Positions 1 through 9,475 of a stretch of 64,000 nt of DNA are shown here, piece after piece; the stretch's first letter is position 1; each line of letters opens with the position of its first letter. The stretch lies in the NCBI GenBank assembly GCA_003116975.1, contig BGKB01000109.1, positions 1 through 64,000 on the forward strand, read 5' to 3'. Below the pieces are notes generated by a model. That model was not told where the DNA came from. It did no database searches and saw nothing but the letters and a program-made list of their open reading frames with translations. A program made the translations under genes and the position numbers. This DNA comes from Aurantiochytrium sp. KH105 (taxonomy: Eukaryota > Sar > Bigyra > Thraustochytrida > Thraustochytriidae).

Positions 1-1034
1 ATTTTTATTTTTCATTCTGCCCACCCGGGGGCGGACGCGTCGAATGGCTTGGATGCCTGTGCGGCATTGACTGTGAGCACCGGTTGCAGCCAGCCAAGCA
101 GGTGTCTAGTATTGGGTCGGAGAGGTGTCAGACATTGGATCAAGCACGCATGCTCTTAAAGAACTTTGGTGCAACCCTCGAGGAATTTCAATTTTCCGTC
201 CCATTCGTCCCTCTCTTTGTTTGTCCTTGGAGCACGGCGGGTCAAAGCCGTCATCAATGTCAGTTGAGAATGGACCAGACCTGCTCGCATTGCCTCAAAG
301 AGGGAGGGCGGACACTGTTTCTGGTGAGTGGTAGCAGCCACGGTTCCAACCATCCTCCGGAATCAGGGGCAATCCTTGGCAATGTAGTGCGTATGTAGTA
401 TACGACCGAGGAACCTTCATGAAACCACAAATTTTGGGTTTCGCAGAGGGCACGAAAATAAGACCCAGACAATCATGGCACCTTCCACTCGTTCCCTCTT
501 CTTTTTCTTCTTCTTCTTCTCCTCCTCCTACTCCTCCCCTTTTCCTCTTCCTTCGCCTTCTCGTTCTCGTTCTCTCCCCCTCTCTCTTTTACGAAAAGTG
601 TCCCTCCCCCCCCCCCAAATTGCCTTTCGTTCCTCGACCCTTAAATCCCCCCCTTCGGGTTCCCATTTTCTCCGAGGCGTTGCTGGCAGAGGGTGGACGA
701 CTTCTGAATGCACCTCGACCGATTGCGCGAAGAAGCGAGGGAGGCAACGGGAGGCAGGCGGTCAAAAAGAGGCTATGCCCAATGCGATATGACCCATCAC
801 CAAGAGTTGCCCCTCGGTTATCGCCAAATCTGTGTTGGAAATCAATGAACAAGCAAAGTGCTTGTACAAGACGAAAGGGCGCATCAAGTAGATTAGCTGG
901 CATTTCCCTTTCACGCGCAAGTGATAAAAAGCAAGCACCTCTTCGTCGAGATCTGCAAGCAGCAAATCGACAAGAGACGGAGCAGTAGAGAAAGAAAAAG
1001 TAAATCCTCTCCGAAACCTAGAAGACCGAGCAAG
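1..1034. other. Intergenic region upstream of coronin
   Basis: No convincing gene is seen. Overlapping short reading frames on both strands have no recognisable domain. Positions about 495-600 form a pyrimidine-rich tract (TTC, TCC and CTC runs) on the + strand, followed by a C-run at 607-617. The last 100 bases before the coronin ATG are purine-rich, as expected of a promoter/5'UTR. The 3' end of an upstream gene could lie here unseen. Confidence 0.5.
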
Positions 1035-2384
1035 ATGAGCCGCATTGTTCGCGCGAGCAAGGTCAGGCACGTGTACTGCGAGCCGGCGAAGCAGGAGTTC
1101 CAGTACCATGGACTTCGCATCAGCTCCGCCACGGGCGACCACAACTACATCAAGGCCAACACGACATTCCTGGCCTACGCTGTCACGACCGGTGGCGGTG
1201 CGCTGACAGTCGTGCCGCTCGCGGACTGCGGCAAGCTCGACCCCTGCCTTCCGGTCCTGGATGGCCACAAGGGCGCCGTCTTGGACTTTGACTTTAACCC
1301 CTTCGACGAGCATATGCTGGCGAGCGGTGGCGACGACTGCACCGTCAAAGTTTGGGCTCTGCCTCGAGGCGGCCTCACCGAGAACATCATGGACCCCGTT
1401 GTTAACATGGCCGAGCATCAAAAGAAGGTCACTGTCGTGAGATACCACCCGACGGCCGAAAATGTCCTTGCGACGGGTTCGGCAGACTCCACGGTCAAGA
1501 TTTGGGACGTGCAGCGGGCTGAGAGCGTGGCAACCTGCGCCGACAGCGAGCAGCTCATTCAGGATGTTGTGTGGAGTTATGACGGCTCCCTTCTCGCCAC
1601 GTCTGCCAAGGACAAGTTTCTCCGCATTGTGGACCCTCGCAATGGCGAGACCGTACAAAGAGTGCTTGCGCACGATGGCGCCAAGACCTCCAAGCTCACC
1701 TTTCTCGGTGCTGGCGGCAACCTCTGCAGCGTGGGCTTTACGCGAAGCAGCAAGCGCCAATTTAAGGTGTGGGACCCACGGAACCTCGAAAAGCCCCTCG
1801 CGACCTGCGACATTGATCAGGGCGCAGGCGTCATTATGCCGTTCTTCGACGAAGGCACGAATCTGTTGTATTTGGCTGGCAAAGGTGATGGCAACATTCG
1901 TTACTACGAAATTACGGACGAAGCCCCCTTCCAGTTCCACGTTGGCGACTACCGTGCGTCGTCCCCAGCAAAGGGCATTGCAATTGTGCCCAAGCGCTCT
2001 TGCGACGTTACTCGGTGCGAGGTGACGCGCTTCCTCAAGCTCACCAAGAACTCTGTCGAGCCGTTGTCCTTCATTTGCCCGCGCAAGTCTGATGTCTTCC
2101 AGCCTGACCTTTTCCCAGATGCTTATGCTGGCAAATCAGCGCTCTCTGCGGATGACTTTTTTGCAGGCAAGAACGCGAGTCCCATCCTCACCTCGCTCGA
2201 CCCGAAAGATCGTGCTGCAATGGCCGGCGAAGAGGCGCACACCTCGACGCTCAAGCCGCTGAAAACTGCGCGAGAGCTCGAGGCTGAGCTCACTTCTGCC
2301 AAGGCGTACATTTTGCAGCTTCGCTCATCGCTTGAGGAGCACGGGGTCGATATTCCCACGGCGCCTGCTACGCTCATGGCCTAG
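1035..2384 (+). CDS. Coronin, WD40 actin-binding protein
   Basis: Encodes a 449-residue coronin, a WD40 beta-propeller protein that binds F-actin and works with Arp2/3 and cofilin in cortical actin turnover. The N-terminus has the coronin signature (SKVRHVYCEPAK). Successive WD repeats follow (KVWALPRG, VKIWDVQ, KVWDPRN). The coronin-specific extension after the propeller includes GDGNIRYYEI and a Pro/Phe-rich stretch (FICPRKSDVFQPDLFPD). A short C-terminal coiled coil (about residues 412-437) would mediate oligomerisation. The frame is open upstream to 921, but the ATG at 1035 is chosen because homology begins exactly there and the preceding 38 codons are basic and low complexity. Length matches short, type I-like coronins. 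Single exon. Family identity is secure; the exact paralogue type is inferred. Confidence 0.95.
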   Translation: MSRIVRASKVRHVYCEPAKQEFQYHGLRISSATGDHNYIKANTTFLAYAVTTGGGALTVVPLADCGKLDPCLPVLDGHKGAVLDFDFNPFDEHMLASGGDDCTVKVWALPRGGLTENIMDPVVNMAEHQKKVTVVRYHPTAENVLATGSADSTVKIWDVQRAESVATCADSEQLIQDVVWSYDGSLLATSAKDKFLRIVDPRNGETVQRVLAHDGAKTSKLTFLGAGGNLCSVGFTRSSKRQFKVWDPRNLEKPLATCDIDQGAGVIMPFFDEGTNLLYLAGKGDGNIRYYEITDEAPFQFHVGDYRASSPAKGIAIVPKRSCDVTRCEVTRFLKLTKNSVEPLSFICPRKSDVFQPDLFPDAYAGKSALSADDFFAGKNASPILTSLDPKDRAAMAGEEAHTSTLKPLKTARELEAELTSAKAYILQLRSSLEEHGVDIPTAPATLMA

Positions 2385-2941
2385 ATCGACCTTTTGACCA
2401 CGTAAAACTTGGATGATTGCTTGAATTTAGCTCTTTCATTCACTGGTCTGGTCGACCGTCCGAACTCTTCGCGACGACGTTGTCAAGGAATGAATTCATG
2501 CTCTCAGTCCTGACGCCCATCACTTCACTTCACTTCACCTCAGCTTAGCTCACCCAACCTCACGTTGCAAGTATACAAGACCTCGTTCGTTTGCAGTTGA
2601 CGCGAATGCCCTCTTGGCACGCCATGACATTTTCCAGAAAAATCACCATTTCAAAACCCTTTTGCTGCCGCTCTTGCTTTTTTCTACTTTAGCTGCTCTC
2701 CTGTGCTTGCAGTTGACCTTGGCCAAGGTTGAATGCTCTCGGCCAAGACTGTCAATTATCCCTTGCATGCATGCATGCATCGCATTGCATTGCACTGCAT
2801 TGACAATGAAGAATGACAAGAATAAAAAAATAAAAAATAATAGGCGGCAAGCAAGCAAGCAAGCAAGCCAGCCGTCGGCAAAGCCAGAAGCGCGAGTTCC
2901 GAGCTTGGAGACGCCCGCCGCCCTTGCCACTAACACGCACG
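2385..2941. other. Intergenic region between coronin and glutaredoxin
   Basis: Contains the 3' flank of coronin and the promoter of the glutaredoxin gene. It has short tandem motifs: CACTT repeats near 2522-2540, a GCAT run at 2765-2802, an A/T-rich patch at 2815-2843 and a GCAA run at 2847-2869, only 70 bases before the start codon. No gene is seen. Confidence 0.6.
2765..2869. repeat. GCAT and GCAA tetranucleotide repeats
   Basis: Two short microsatellites: GCAT units (becoming GCATT) at 2765-2802 and GCAA units at 2847-2869. They lie just upstream of the glutaredoxin ATG, a placement repeated at many genes in this window. Confidence 0.85.
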
Positions 2942-4546
2942 ATGGAGGTCGCCAATGCGGAGGAGCTGCGACGAGCAGTCGCCGCAAACACGGTACGTTC
3001 GGTCTCACACGCGCTCGGGCCTGCTGGCAAGAGGCGCGAGTTTGCAGAGAGGATGGGAAACGAAATCCAGAGTCTGGCCTCTCTCCGCATCGCGTCACTC
3101 GAGGCTGGCGGCGCGCTACGTCCCCCGGTGCTCCGCAACGGGTGCCGATGATAAACGCGGGAACAACAGCTAACTCGATTCGACTGAGATTCGCAGAACA
3201 CCCTTGTGATTGTGTATTTCTGGGCTGATTTCCATGAGGCATGCAAGCCCGGAGGGCAAATGGACCAGGTGATCAGCCTGCTCCAGGGCCGGCACGGTGC
3301 TGCTGTCAAATTCATCAAGGCCGAGGCAGAAAACGCCTACGAGGCCGCAGAGGCATTCGGAGTCTCCATGGTGCCCTCCTTTGTCGTACTTTCGCATGCG
3401 AAGAAAGTTGACATAGTTGAGGGCGCTAACCCGCAAAAGCTGCAGGTGGCCATTGAGAAGAATCTTAGTGCCGCGGCGAGCAAGCCCGCCAGCGGCGCCG
3501 CAGCAGAAGCCACAGGAAGTCTCGCGGCTGCGGCCTCGGCGCCTACTGCCCCATCGGCAGGATCCAGCGAAGAGCTTGACGCTCGCCTGCGCCGATTGAC
3601 CCAATCCGGAGCCGTGGTCCTCTTCATGAAGGGCTCGCCGGAGGCACCGCGCTGCAAGTTTAGCCGCGCCATGGTTGAGCTCCTTAACGAAAAGGAGGTG
3701 CGTTTCGTGTCGTTTGACATTCTGCAAGACCCTGCTGTGCGCGAGGGTCTCAAGACCTTTGCGAATCATCAGACATACCCGCAGCTCTGGGTCGTTGGCA
3801 AGTTGGTTGGAGGCACGGACGTGGTCAAGGAGATCGCTGCCAAGGACGACGGCAAGGGCCTCCAGGCGCTCTTGGTTGAGGCAGCAAACGCTGGCGCCCC
3901 GAAGCGCAAGGCCGCGCCCGCTGGCCCTGTCGTGGACGATGAGTACTTGCGCAAGCTTGTTTCGTCGGCGCCCGTGCTGCTCTTCATGAAGGGCTCGCCT
4001 GATACGCCGCGCTGCGGATTTAGCGCAAAGATGGTCGGGCTTTTGCAAGACAAGGGCATCAAGTTCAGCACCTTCGACATTCTTGAAAACGAAGAAGTGC
4101 GTCAGAACCTCAAGACCTTTGCAAAGTGGAAGACCTATCCCCAGCTCTGGGTCAACGGTTCGCTGGTTGGCGGCCTCGACATCGTGCAGGAGATGGCCGA
4201 GATGTCTGATGACCTTGCCGACGAGTTGGGCATCGAAGCGCTCGACAAGCGCCTTGCCAAGCTCGTCAAGCAGTCGCCGAACATGCTTTTCATGAAGGGT
4301 GTGCCCGACGAGCCGCGCTGCGGCTTTTCTCGCCAGATTGTGGAGATTTTGCGCGCCGAGGGCATCTCTTTCGGGTCTTTTGACATTCTTCAGGATGAGG
4401 AGGTGCGCCAGGGCCTCAAAGATTTCGCAAATTGGCGCACTTTCCCCATGCTCTTTAGCGACGGCAAGCTTGTCGGCGGTCTCGACGTTGTGCAAGAGCT
4501 TCAAGAGGAAGGCGAGCTCAAGGAGACCGTCTCCCAGGCCCAATAA
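2942..4546 (+). CDS. Monothiol glutaredoxin, Trx-Grx-Grx-Grx (PICOT/GRXS17-like)
   Basis: Two exons, 2942-2992 and 3197-4546, encode 466 residues. The 204-base intron (GTACGT...CGCAG) is phase 0 and joins MEVANAEELRRAVAANT to NTLVIVYFWADFHEACK, completing the first strand of a thioredoxin fold. The N-terminal Trx-like domain has a single Cys (WADFHEACK, Cys33) in place of CxxC, as in PICOT proteins. Three monothiol glutaredoxin domains follow, each with FMKGxP and a WxTYPQLW or WRTFPMLF region plus GG. Their active sites are CKFS (about 170-173), CGFS (290-293) and CGFS (392-395). Family members bind bridging [2Fe-2S] clusters with glutathione and serve cytosolic/nuclear iron sensing and Fe-S delivery. 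Human PICOT has two Grx domains; three is the plant GRXS17-type layout. The CKFS in the first domain is unusual. The splice sites are inferred from sequence. Confidence 0.93.
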
Positions 4547-4908
4547 AACCTTCAAGCGGGTGTGTGCAGCGCCGTGCGTGGCTAGCTAGCTGGCTGGCTG
4601 TTATACTACCTCTACCAAGGCTGCGTTGATAAGGTGGCGTTGACCTGCCTCACCTCGAGGGGTGTTTTGAAAAGGCACATCTATAACGAGGAGGGGGGTC
4701 CGCCACTCCAAACCGATGCCATCGACACTTTTTTGCGATTTTTTTTTCCAATATTCTATTTTAAAAAAGGTCTATCTTGCAAATTGGGGCACTTTTGGCT
4801 ATCATATTACCTGGTATCATGGGATAAAATCACCCTTGCGAAGAGCCTGAGCCATCACAAAACGCTTTCGGCCCTAATAAGCGCCTGAGAGTAGTCTTCG
4901 ACATCACT
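4547..4908. other. Intergenic, no gene seen
   Basis: Convergent 3' flanks of the glutaredoxin gene and the minus-strand zinc-finger-like frame. Contains GGCTGGCTGG-type short repeats near 4578-4600 and an A/T-rich patch at 4733-4770. No coding or RNA feature is recognised. Confidence 0.5.
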
Positions 4909-5415
4909 TCATGAAAAAAAGGACTTCTCTTCTTCAGAGACCACAACATAGAGTTGCTCGGTGATTGTTTCTTTGCCCTTCTTCTTGAAGAACAGCTTCT
5001 CCGGAATCTTCGAAACTCTAGCTCCTTGAAATAGCGAGCAGTTTTCATAATGCGTTGGTAAGTTGAAGCGCCACTGCAGATATTCGCACAGACATGGCAC
5101 GATCACGTTGGCCGCACTTTTCTTCACGGCAGCCATGGTGTTGTAGCGCATGCCTTGTCTCCCAACACTGGTGTCCTGGTAGGTTTTGCAGTGCGTGAGC
5201 ATTTGCTCGTTTGCCGCCTTCTTGATTGTGCACGTTTCTTGACTCTCAATTCCGCACCATCCGCAAGGGTTTGGTGGGAGCAAGTGACGATGAAAATGGA
5301 TGTGAGCTGCCATATGCTCGCGCAGACTTCTTTTTGCAACGTAAACGCTTTCTCCCTTTATGTCCCCGTACACTTCGCAGACGAGGCAGAGAAACTTCTC
5401 TATGACGCCGGACAT
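4909..5415 (-). CDS. Hypothetical zinc-finger-like protein, possibly repeat-derived
   Basis: A 168-residue frame starting MSGVIEKFLCLVCEVYG. It holds three Cys/His clusters that look metal-binding: CLVC followed by HMAAH, CGWC followed by a later Cys and HC, and CLC followed by HYENC. This resembles C2H2/C2HC fingers with irregular spacing, but no named family is recognised. An ambiguous base (n) at 5418 lies 3 bases upstream of the chosen ATG and the frame stays open past it, so the true N-terminus is uncertain. An unresolved base at this spot, together with the finger-like content, would fit a multi-copy element (transposon-linked or expanded family), but that is inference. Composition is more A/T-rich than its neighbours. 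Confidence 0.45.
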   Translation of the reverse strand: MSGVIEKFLCLVCEVYGDIKGESVYVAKRSLREHMAAHIHFHRHLLPPNPCGWCGIESQETCTIKKAANEQMLTHCKTYQDTSVGRQGMRYNTMAAVKKSAANVIVPCLCEYLQWRFNLPTHYENCSLFQGARVSKIPEKLFFKKKGKETITEQLYVVVSEEEKSFFS

Positions 5416-5831
5416 TTNATGGGTTTGTCTTCGTGGTGATTGCAAGCCGTGAGTACTGGCCGCGGTGTGCGAAACCCAATTTACAATAAGAGTCTCTTAG
5501 TAGTATACACTAAGTAGACTGCCTGCCGGCTCAAATCGGCGAAAAAAAATGTTTTACATCCTCGTGTACGAAATGTTTTTTCAGAACACCACTCGCCTCA
5601 CCTACAGAATTACTAAAAGAAAAAGAAAGATAGCACGCATCGCTTCGCTTCGCTTTGCTTTGCTTTCAGGTCGTTTCAGGTTGCAAATTTGATTTCCGCC
5701 CAGGGCAAAGCAGTGCAGAGCGCGCGCGCGCGCGCTCGAGCAAGGAAAAGCCGCGTGTGCGGTCGAGTGACAGAGACAGAGCTTGGACCAGACCTGCTCT
5801 GCGTCAAAGAAAGAACCCTCGGACTCGACCG
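5416..5831. promoter_or_regulatory. Upstream region of aldehyde dehydrogenase gene, with CG palindrome
   Basis: Holds the ambiguous base at 5418, repeated CTTCG/CTTTG units at 5641-5667, and a perfect 20-base palindrome of alternating C and G flanked by GA/TC (5718-5737). The palindrome lies about 95 bases before the aldehyde dehydrogenase ATG. Alternating CG of this length is a Z-DNA-prone sequence. Regulatory function is inferred from position only. Confidence 0.35.
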
Positions 5832-7367
5832 ATGCTAGGTAATCTTCTTGCGAGTCGCCCGCTGGGCCGGCAGGTAACAAAGGCGGCACGAGGCTTGCAA
5901 GAATGGCGCGCTCTGAGCAGCGGGGCGTCCACGTCTTCCTCAGCGTCCGAGTGGAAAGTGGATGACCCTTTCACGAGAGATACTTACTGCACTGTGAAGA
6001 TGATGAACGACGACGAGGTGCGCTCCATCGTTGACACCGCGTCTCTCGCACAGACCGAGTGGCGGCACGCAAGCGTCCAAGACCGCGTTGATATTGTTCA
6101 AGCCTTTCTCCGCTACTTCGAAGAAAATGCCGATGAGGTCGCGAACGACATCACGGGCCAAATGGGCAAACCCCTGGCCCACTCCCGGGGAGAGATCCGC
6201 GGCATGCGCGAACGCGCGATTGCCATGATGGACCTTGCTCCGACCGCGCTCGCTGACTACACCTTGGGAGAAACCACCAATAACCAAGACACGGAAAATT
6301 TTCACCGCAAGATCGTGCGCGAGCCCGTCGGTGTGGTGCTCACTTTGGCCCCATACAACTACCCGCTGCTCACGGCAGTCAATTCAATTGTGCCCGCGGT
6401 TCTGGCCGGCAATGCGGTTGTTGTCAACCACGGATTCCGCACACCTCTCATTTCCGAGCACTTCGAACGCGCTTTTAAGGCAGCTGGTGTCCCCAGCGGT
6501 CTCGTTGTCTCTCAAAAGTGCGAATACGACGTTCTGCACAAGAGTATCCGCGCCGGACTGTATGATTTTGTCAGCTTCACGGGCTCCGTTGAGGGCGGCA
6601 CGCGTGTGCAGGAAAGCGTTGCGGCTTGTGCTCCTAAATTCATCGATTGCACGCTTGAACTGGGCGGCAACGACGCTGCCTATGTTGCTGAAGACGCGAA
6701 CCTCGACGTCGCAGCTGCAACCGTCGTCGACGGCGCCCTCTTTAATGCGGGCCAGTCTTGCTGTGGTATGGAGCGCGCATTTGTTCATGAGTCCGTCTAT
6801 GACGAGTTTCTCGATCGGGCTCGGGAAGAGTTCCACAGCGCTTACGGCAATGTTGGAGACCCGCGTGCTTCCGAGACAGCCATGGGACCGATGGCTCAGC
6901 CCACGGCCATTCCCGCTCTTGCGGAACTTGTGGCAGATGCCAAGGCGAAGGGCGCGACGGTTATTCTGGGAGGCGACACCGACGATGACGCCGGCATCAC
7001 GGGACCGCGCATCTACAATCCCACGCTCTTGGCTGATTGTGATGCGTCCATGAAGGTCATGTTCGAAGAGTCCTTTGGTCCCGTTCTCGCTGTGCAAAAA
7101 GTGAGTTCAATGGACGATGCCATTCGTGGCGTCAACGCTTCCAAGTACGGCCTTACTTCGGCCATTTTCACTCAGGATGAGAGCGCTGCCTCGGAATATG
7201 CGTCTCGCGTCGATGTGGGGACTGTCTTTATGAACCGTGCGGACTACTTGGACCCATACATGCCATGGCAAGGCCGCAAGGCCACCGGCAAGGGCCTCTC
7301 TCTCTCGCATCATGGCTTCAATGCTTTTACGCGTCTCAAGAACTACCACTTCAAGCTCGTAAAGTAA
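5832..7367 (+). CDS. Aldehyde dehydrogenase (NAD(P)+-dependent), probably mitochondrial
   Basis: A 511-residue member of the ALDH superfamily, which oxidises aldehydes to carboxylic acids via a Cys thiohemiacetal. Visible landmarks are the nucleotide-binding/oxyanion segment APYNYP, the Rossmann-region SFTGSVEGG, the general-base motif ELGGNDAAYV, the catalytic Cys in NAGQSCC, and EESFGPVLAV near the C-terminus. The first 30 or so residues (MLGNLLASRPLGRQVTKAAR) are basic, hydroxylated and free of acids, like a mitochondrial presequence. The ATG at 5832 gives this presequence; the frame is open further upstream but low complexity there. The substrate cannot be read from sequence. The C-terminal PWQGRKATGKG pattern resembles succinate-semialdehyde/lactaldehyde-type ALDHs rather than class 1/2 enzymes. 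Single exon. Confidence 0.92.
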   Translation: MLGNLLASRPLGRQVTKAARGLQEWRALSSGASTSSSASEWKVDDPFTRDTYCTVKMMNDDEVRSIVDTASLAQTEWRHASVQDRVDIVQAFLRYFEENADEVANDITGQMGKPLAHSRGEIRGMRERAIAMMDLAPTALADYTLGETTNNQDTENFHRKIVREPVGVVLTLAPYNYPLLTAVNSIVPAVLAGNAVVVNHGFRTPLISEHFERAFKAAGVPSGLVVSQKCEYDVLHKSIRAGLYDFVSFTGSVEGGTRVQESVAACAPKFIDCTLELGGNDAAYVAEDANLDVAAATVVDGALFNAGQSCCGMERAFVHESVYDEFLDRAREEFHSAYGNVGDPRASETAMGPMAQPTAIPALAELVADAKAKGATVILGGDTDDDAGITGPRIYNPTLLADCDASMKVMFEESFGPVLAVQKVSSMDDAIRGVNASKYGLTSAIFTQDESAASEYASRVDVGTVFMNRADYLDPYMPWQGRKATGKGLSLSHHGFNAFTRLKNYHFKLVK

Positions 7368-7576
7368 ACGAAAGGAACACGCAAATTTGTCTGGATCTAC
7401 GCATCGAAGACCCCCCCCCCTTCCCCCCCCAAAAAAAGCACTAAACCTTTGGGTAAAGACTAGTCGGTCGCAAGCACTTCTTCTTGCAGCACTACGTAGT
7501 TTTCTTTCTTCCTCCCTCTTAGTAAGGAAATGAACGATCGATGGCTTTGAGTCCAACAAAACATGCCTGTCCTAAC

Positions 7577-9475
7577 TTAAGTTCGCCTGTATTTGACCCG
7601 CAGACCCTGCAAAGAACATGGCTTGCTCGCGTCGAGACGTCTCTTTCTCGCATTTGAGGAAGACGCCCACGACATACCTCGTTTCCTTGACATTCTCCTG
7701 CTTGCTTTGGGAGCTAAAAAGTGAAGAGCATCCTCTGCGCACGCTCGTGACGCCACCTTTGCGTTTCGTGAGCCAGCACGAGTGCTGTCTTCGGTTCTCG
7801 GCTTGCTTGATATCTCATTGCTTGCAATTTTTTCATGTTCAAACTCATCCCGTGCAACCCGATCGACACGATCGGGGTGCACGACGTTGGTTGCTTTCAA
7901 AGACATTTCATCGTTAAGGTCCAATATCGAATCATCTTCGTGAAGAATGGACGTGATGTTAGCATCGCTAGAGCTCTTATGAACTTCAGCTTCGCCATGC
8001 GTTTCGAGGGAACCTTGCCTTTGAAGCAATGTTTCCCGCGCATCATGATATTCTGATTCTTCTTCCTTCTCCTCCTTCTCTTCCGGCTGTTGTTGAAAGG
8101 TGAAGTCAACTGTATCGTCAATGGGCGCAACTGGTTGCCCAAAGTCCTTTTCCTCCTCTTCAAGGTACGTTGGGCCATTGTCGTTGTTATTGACAAGCAG
8201 ATCACGTTTTGCGCTCTCAACGCCAGTGAGGCAATCATCATCGCCAGAGCACATGCCCTTTTCATCGCCCTTAGTTTCATCAAGTGGCGATGGAAGGGAA
8301 AGATTTCTCGACTGCTCGGATGACAGAATGCGCGCAACACCTGACGAAGCGTCGCTTGAAGAATCAGAGTCAAGCGTCATCTCTGCATCGCTTTCGACGT
8401 TCTGAAGCGCTGTGACTTCCGAGTCCTCCCTGGCTCGACGGTCTGAGGGTTCATGGAGCTGACTTCTTATTTTTGGAGATGTCTTTGTCGCTTCAAGAGG
8501 ACGTTCATGCTCGTCTTCCCGACGGGGCGCCGAGAAGAATGCGTCTGTACTTTCCACAGAGCCATAAAGATGTCCTCGTGGAGAGGCAACGTCTCGCGCT
8601 ATTGGCGCCGCTTGAGACTTTTCGTCACGTGCAATTTCCACTTCGTCGTCACTAGAAGAGTCACTACAATCCAATGGCTCAGCAGACGGGTCTCTCGTAG
8701 TTTGCCGACTGACATGGCCCACGACGGACTTGTTGTCCGCAGCGATGTTTACTTTCTCAGTAAGCGAGGACGGCAAATGGCCTGATTCGTTGTGCATGGT
8801 GCCCCCGCTCTGTGCGATGGGTGAAGTGGAGGCATGCGAGCTTACCTCGCTTGACACTTCCGAGGATGAGGGCGACTCGAGGCCTTCTCGTAAATCAGAT
8901 GAGAATGAGAGCAAAGAGTCGTCCATACGCTTGAATTCGGCGACAAGCGATGACATGATGGGGCTGTGTGCTGCAGGAAGAGGCTTGCTGGCTTCGTGCC
9001 GAATCTCTCGGCTTGAACCTGTCTTGAAAAAAGATGCAATCTGCAGTGAGCCATCGAAATGAACCAGTGGGGGACGCAAGCTTCGACCGTAGACGCGTTC
9101 CCCCGATTTCCTGTGCACAGTGCCGACAAGTCGAGGCGGAGGCACGAAGTCTGCGTCTTCGTGAAGGGGCTCGCTGCCAGCATCTTTGCTGCTTATGTTT
9201 GACGAAGCATCTCTGCGATAGTTCCTTTGTCGACCCTGTTTTCTGTCCGTGATATTTCTACTCCTGCGGAAAGGTGTTGCCTTTCTGCCAAGCCTGATGG
9301 ACTTTTTCTGGGGGGCAAGGTGCGAAGAAAGTGCTCGCAGGCGCGAAGGTGTCTTGCCTTCTGCGAGTGTAGTTTCACCATGTTCGGTACTTGACAATGC
9401 TTTTGTGTCCTCTCCATCAGCAAAACGAGCCCTTCCGGACCGTGTTTTCCTTGTTGATGTGTTGCGGCTGCTCAT
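7577..9475 (-). CDS. Hypothetical disordered Ser/Glu-rich protein, probably nuclear
   Basis: A 632-residue frame with no recognised domain. The N-terminal 100 residues are Arg/Lys/Ser-rich with several basic clusters. A slightly more ordered patch (about 112-150, FVPPPRLVGTVHRKSGERV and a following YGRSL..PLVHFDGSLQI) may be a short conserved module. The middle is acidic and Ser/Asp/Glu-rich and probably disordered. The C-terminus is strongly basic (SRRMSRKRG and NARKRRLDASK), resembling a nuclear localisation signal. It is the 3'-most of four genes in the same orientation (to 24065). A long uninterrupted frame with biased composition supports a real gene, but the function is unknown. Confidence 0.6.
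   Translation of the reverse strand: MSSRNTSTRKTRSGRARFADGEDTKALSSTEHGETTLAEGKTPSRLRALSSHLAPQKKSIRLGRKATPFRRSRNITDRKQGRQRNYRRDASSNISSKDAGSEPLHEDADFVPPPRLVGTVHRKSGERVYGRSLRPPLVHFDGSLQIASFFKTGSSREIRHEASKPLPAAHSPIMSSLVAEFKRMDDSLLSFSSDLREGLESPSSSEVSSEVSSHASTSPIAQSGGTMHNESGHLPSSLTEKVNIAADNKSVVGHVSRQTTRDPSAEPLDCSDSSSDDEVEIARDEKSQAAPIARDVASPRGHLYGSVESTDAFFSAPRREDEHERPLEATKTSPKIRSQLHEPSDRRAREDSEVTALQNVESDAEMTLDSDSSSDASSGVARILSSEQSRNLSLPSPLDETKGDEKGMCSGDDDCLTGVESAKRDLLVNNNDNGPTYLEEEEKDFGQPVAPIDDTVDFTFQQQPEEKEEKEEESEYHDARETLLQRQGSLETHGEAEVHKSSSDANITSILHEDDSILDLNDEMSLKATNVVHPDRVDRVARDEFEHEKIASNEISSKPRTEDSTRAGSRNAKVASRACAEDALHFLAPKASRRMSRKRGMSWASSSNARKRRLDASKPCSLQGLRVKYRRT

Noticed and set aside
762-1940. 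Long minus-strand frame opposite coronin
   Set aside because: It is the antisense of the securely identified coronin gene; the His/Ala/Val-rich composition is a typical shadow.
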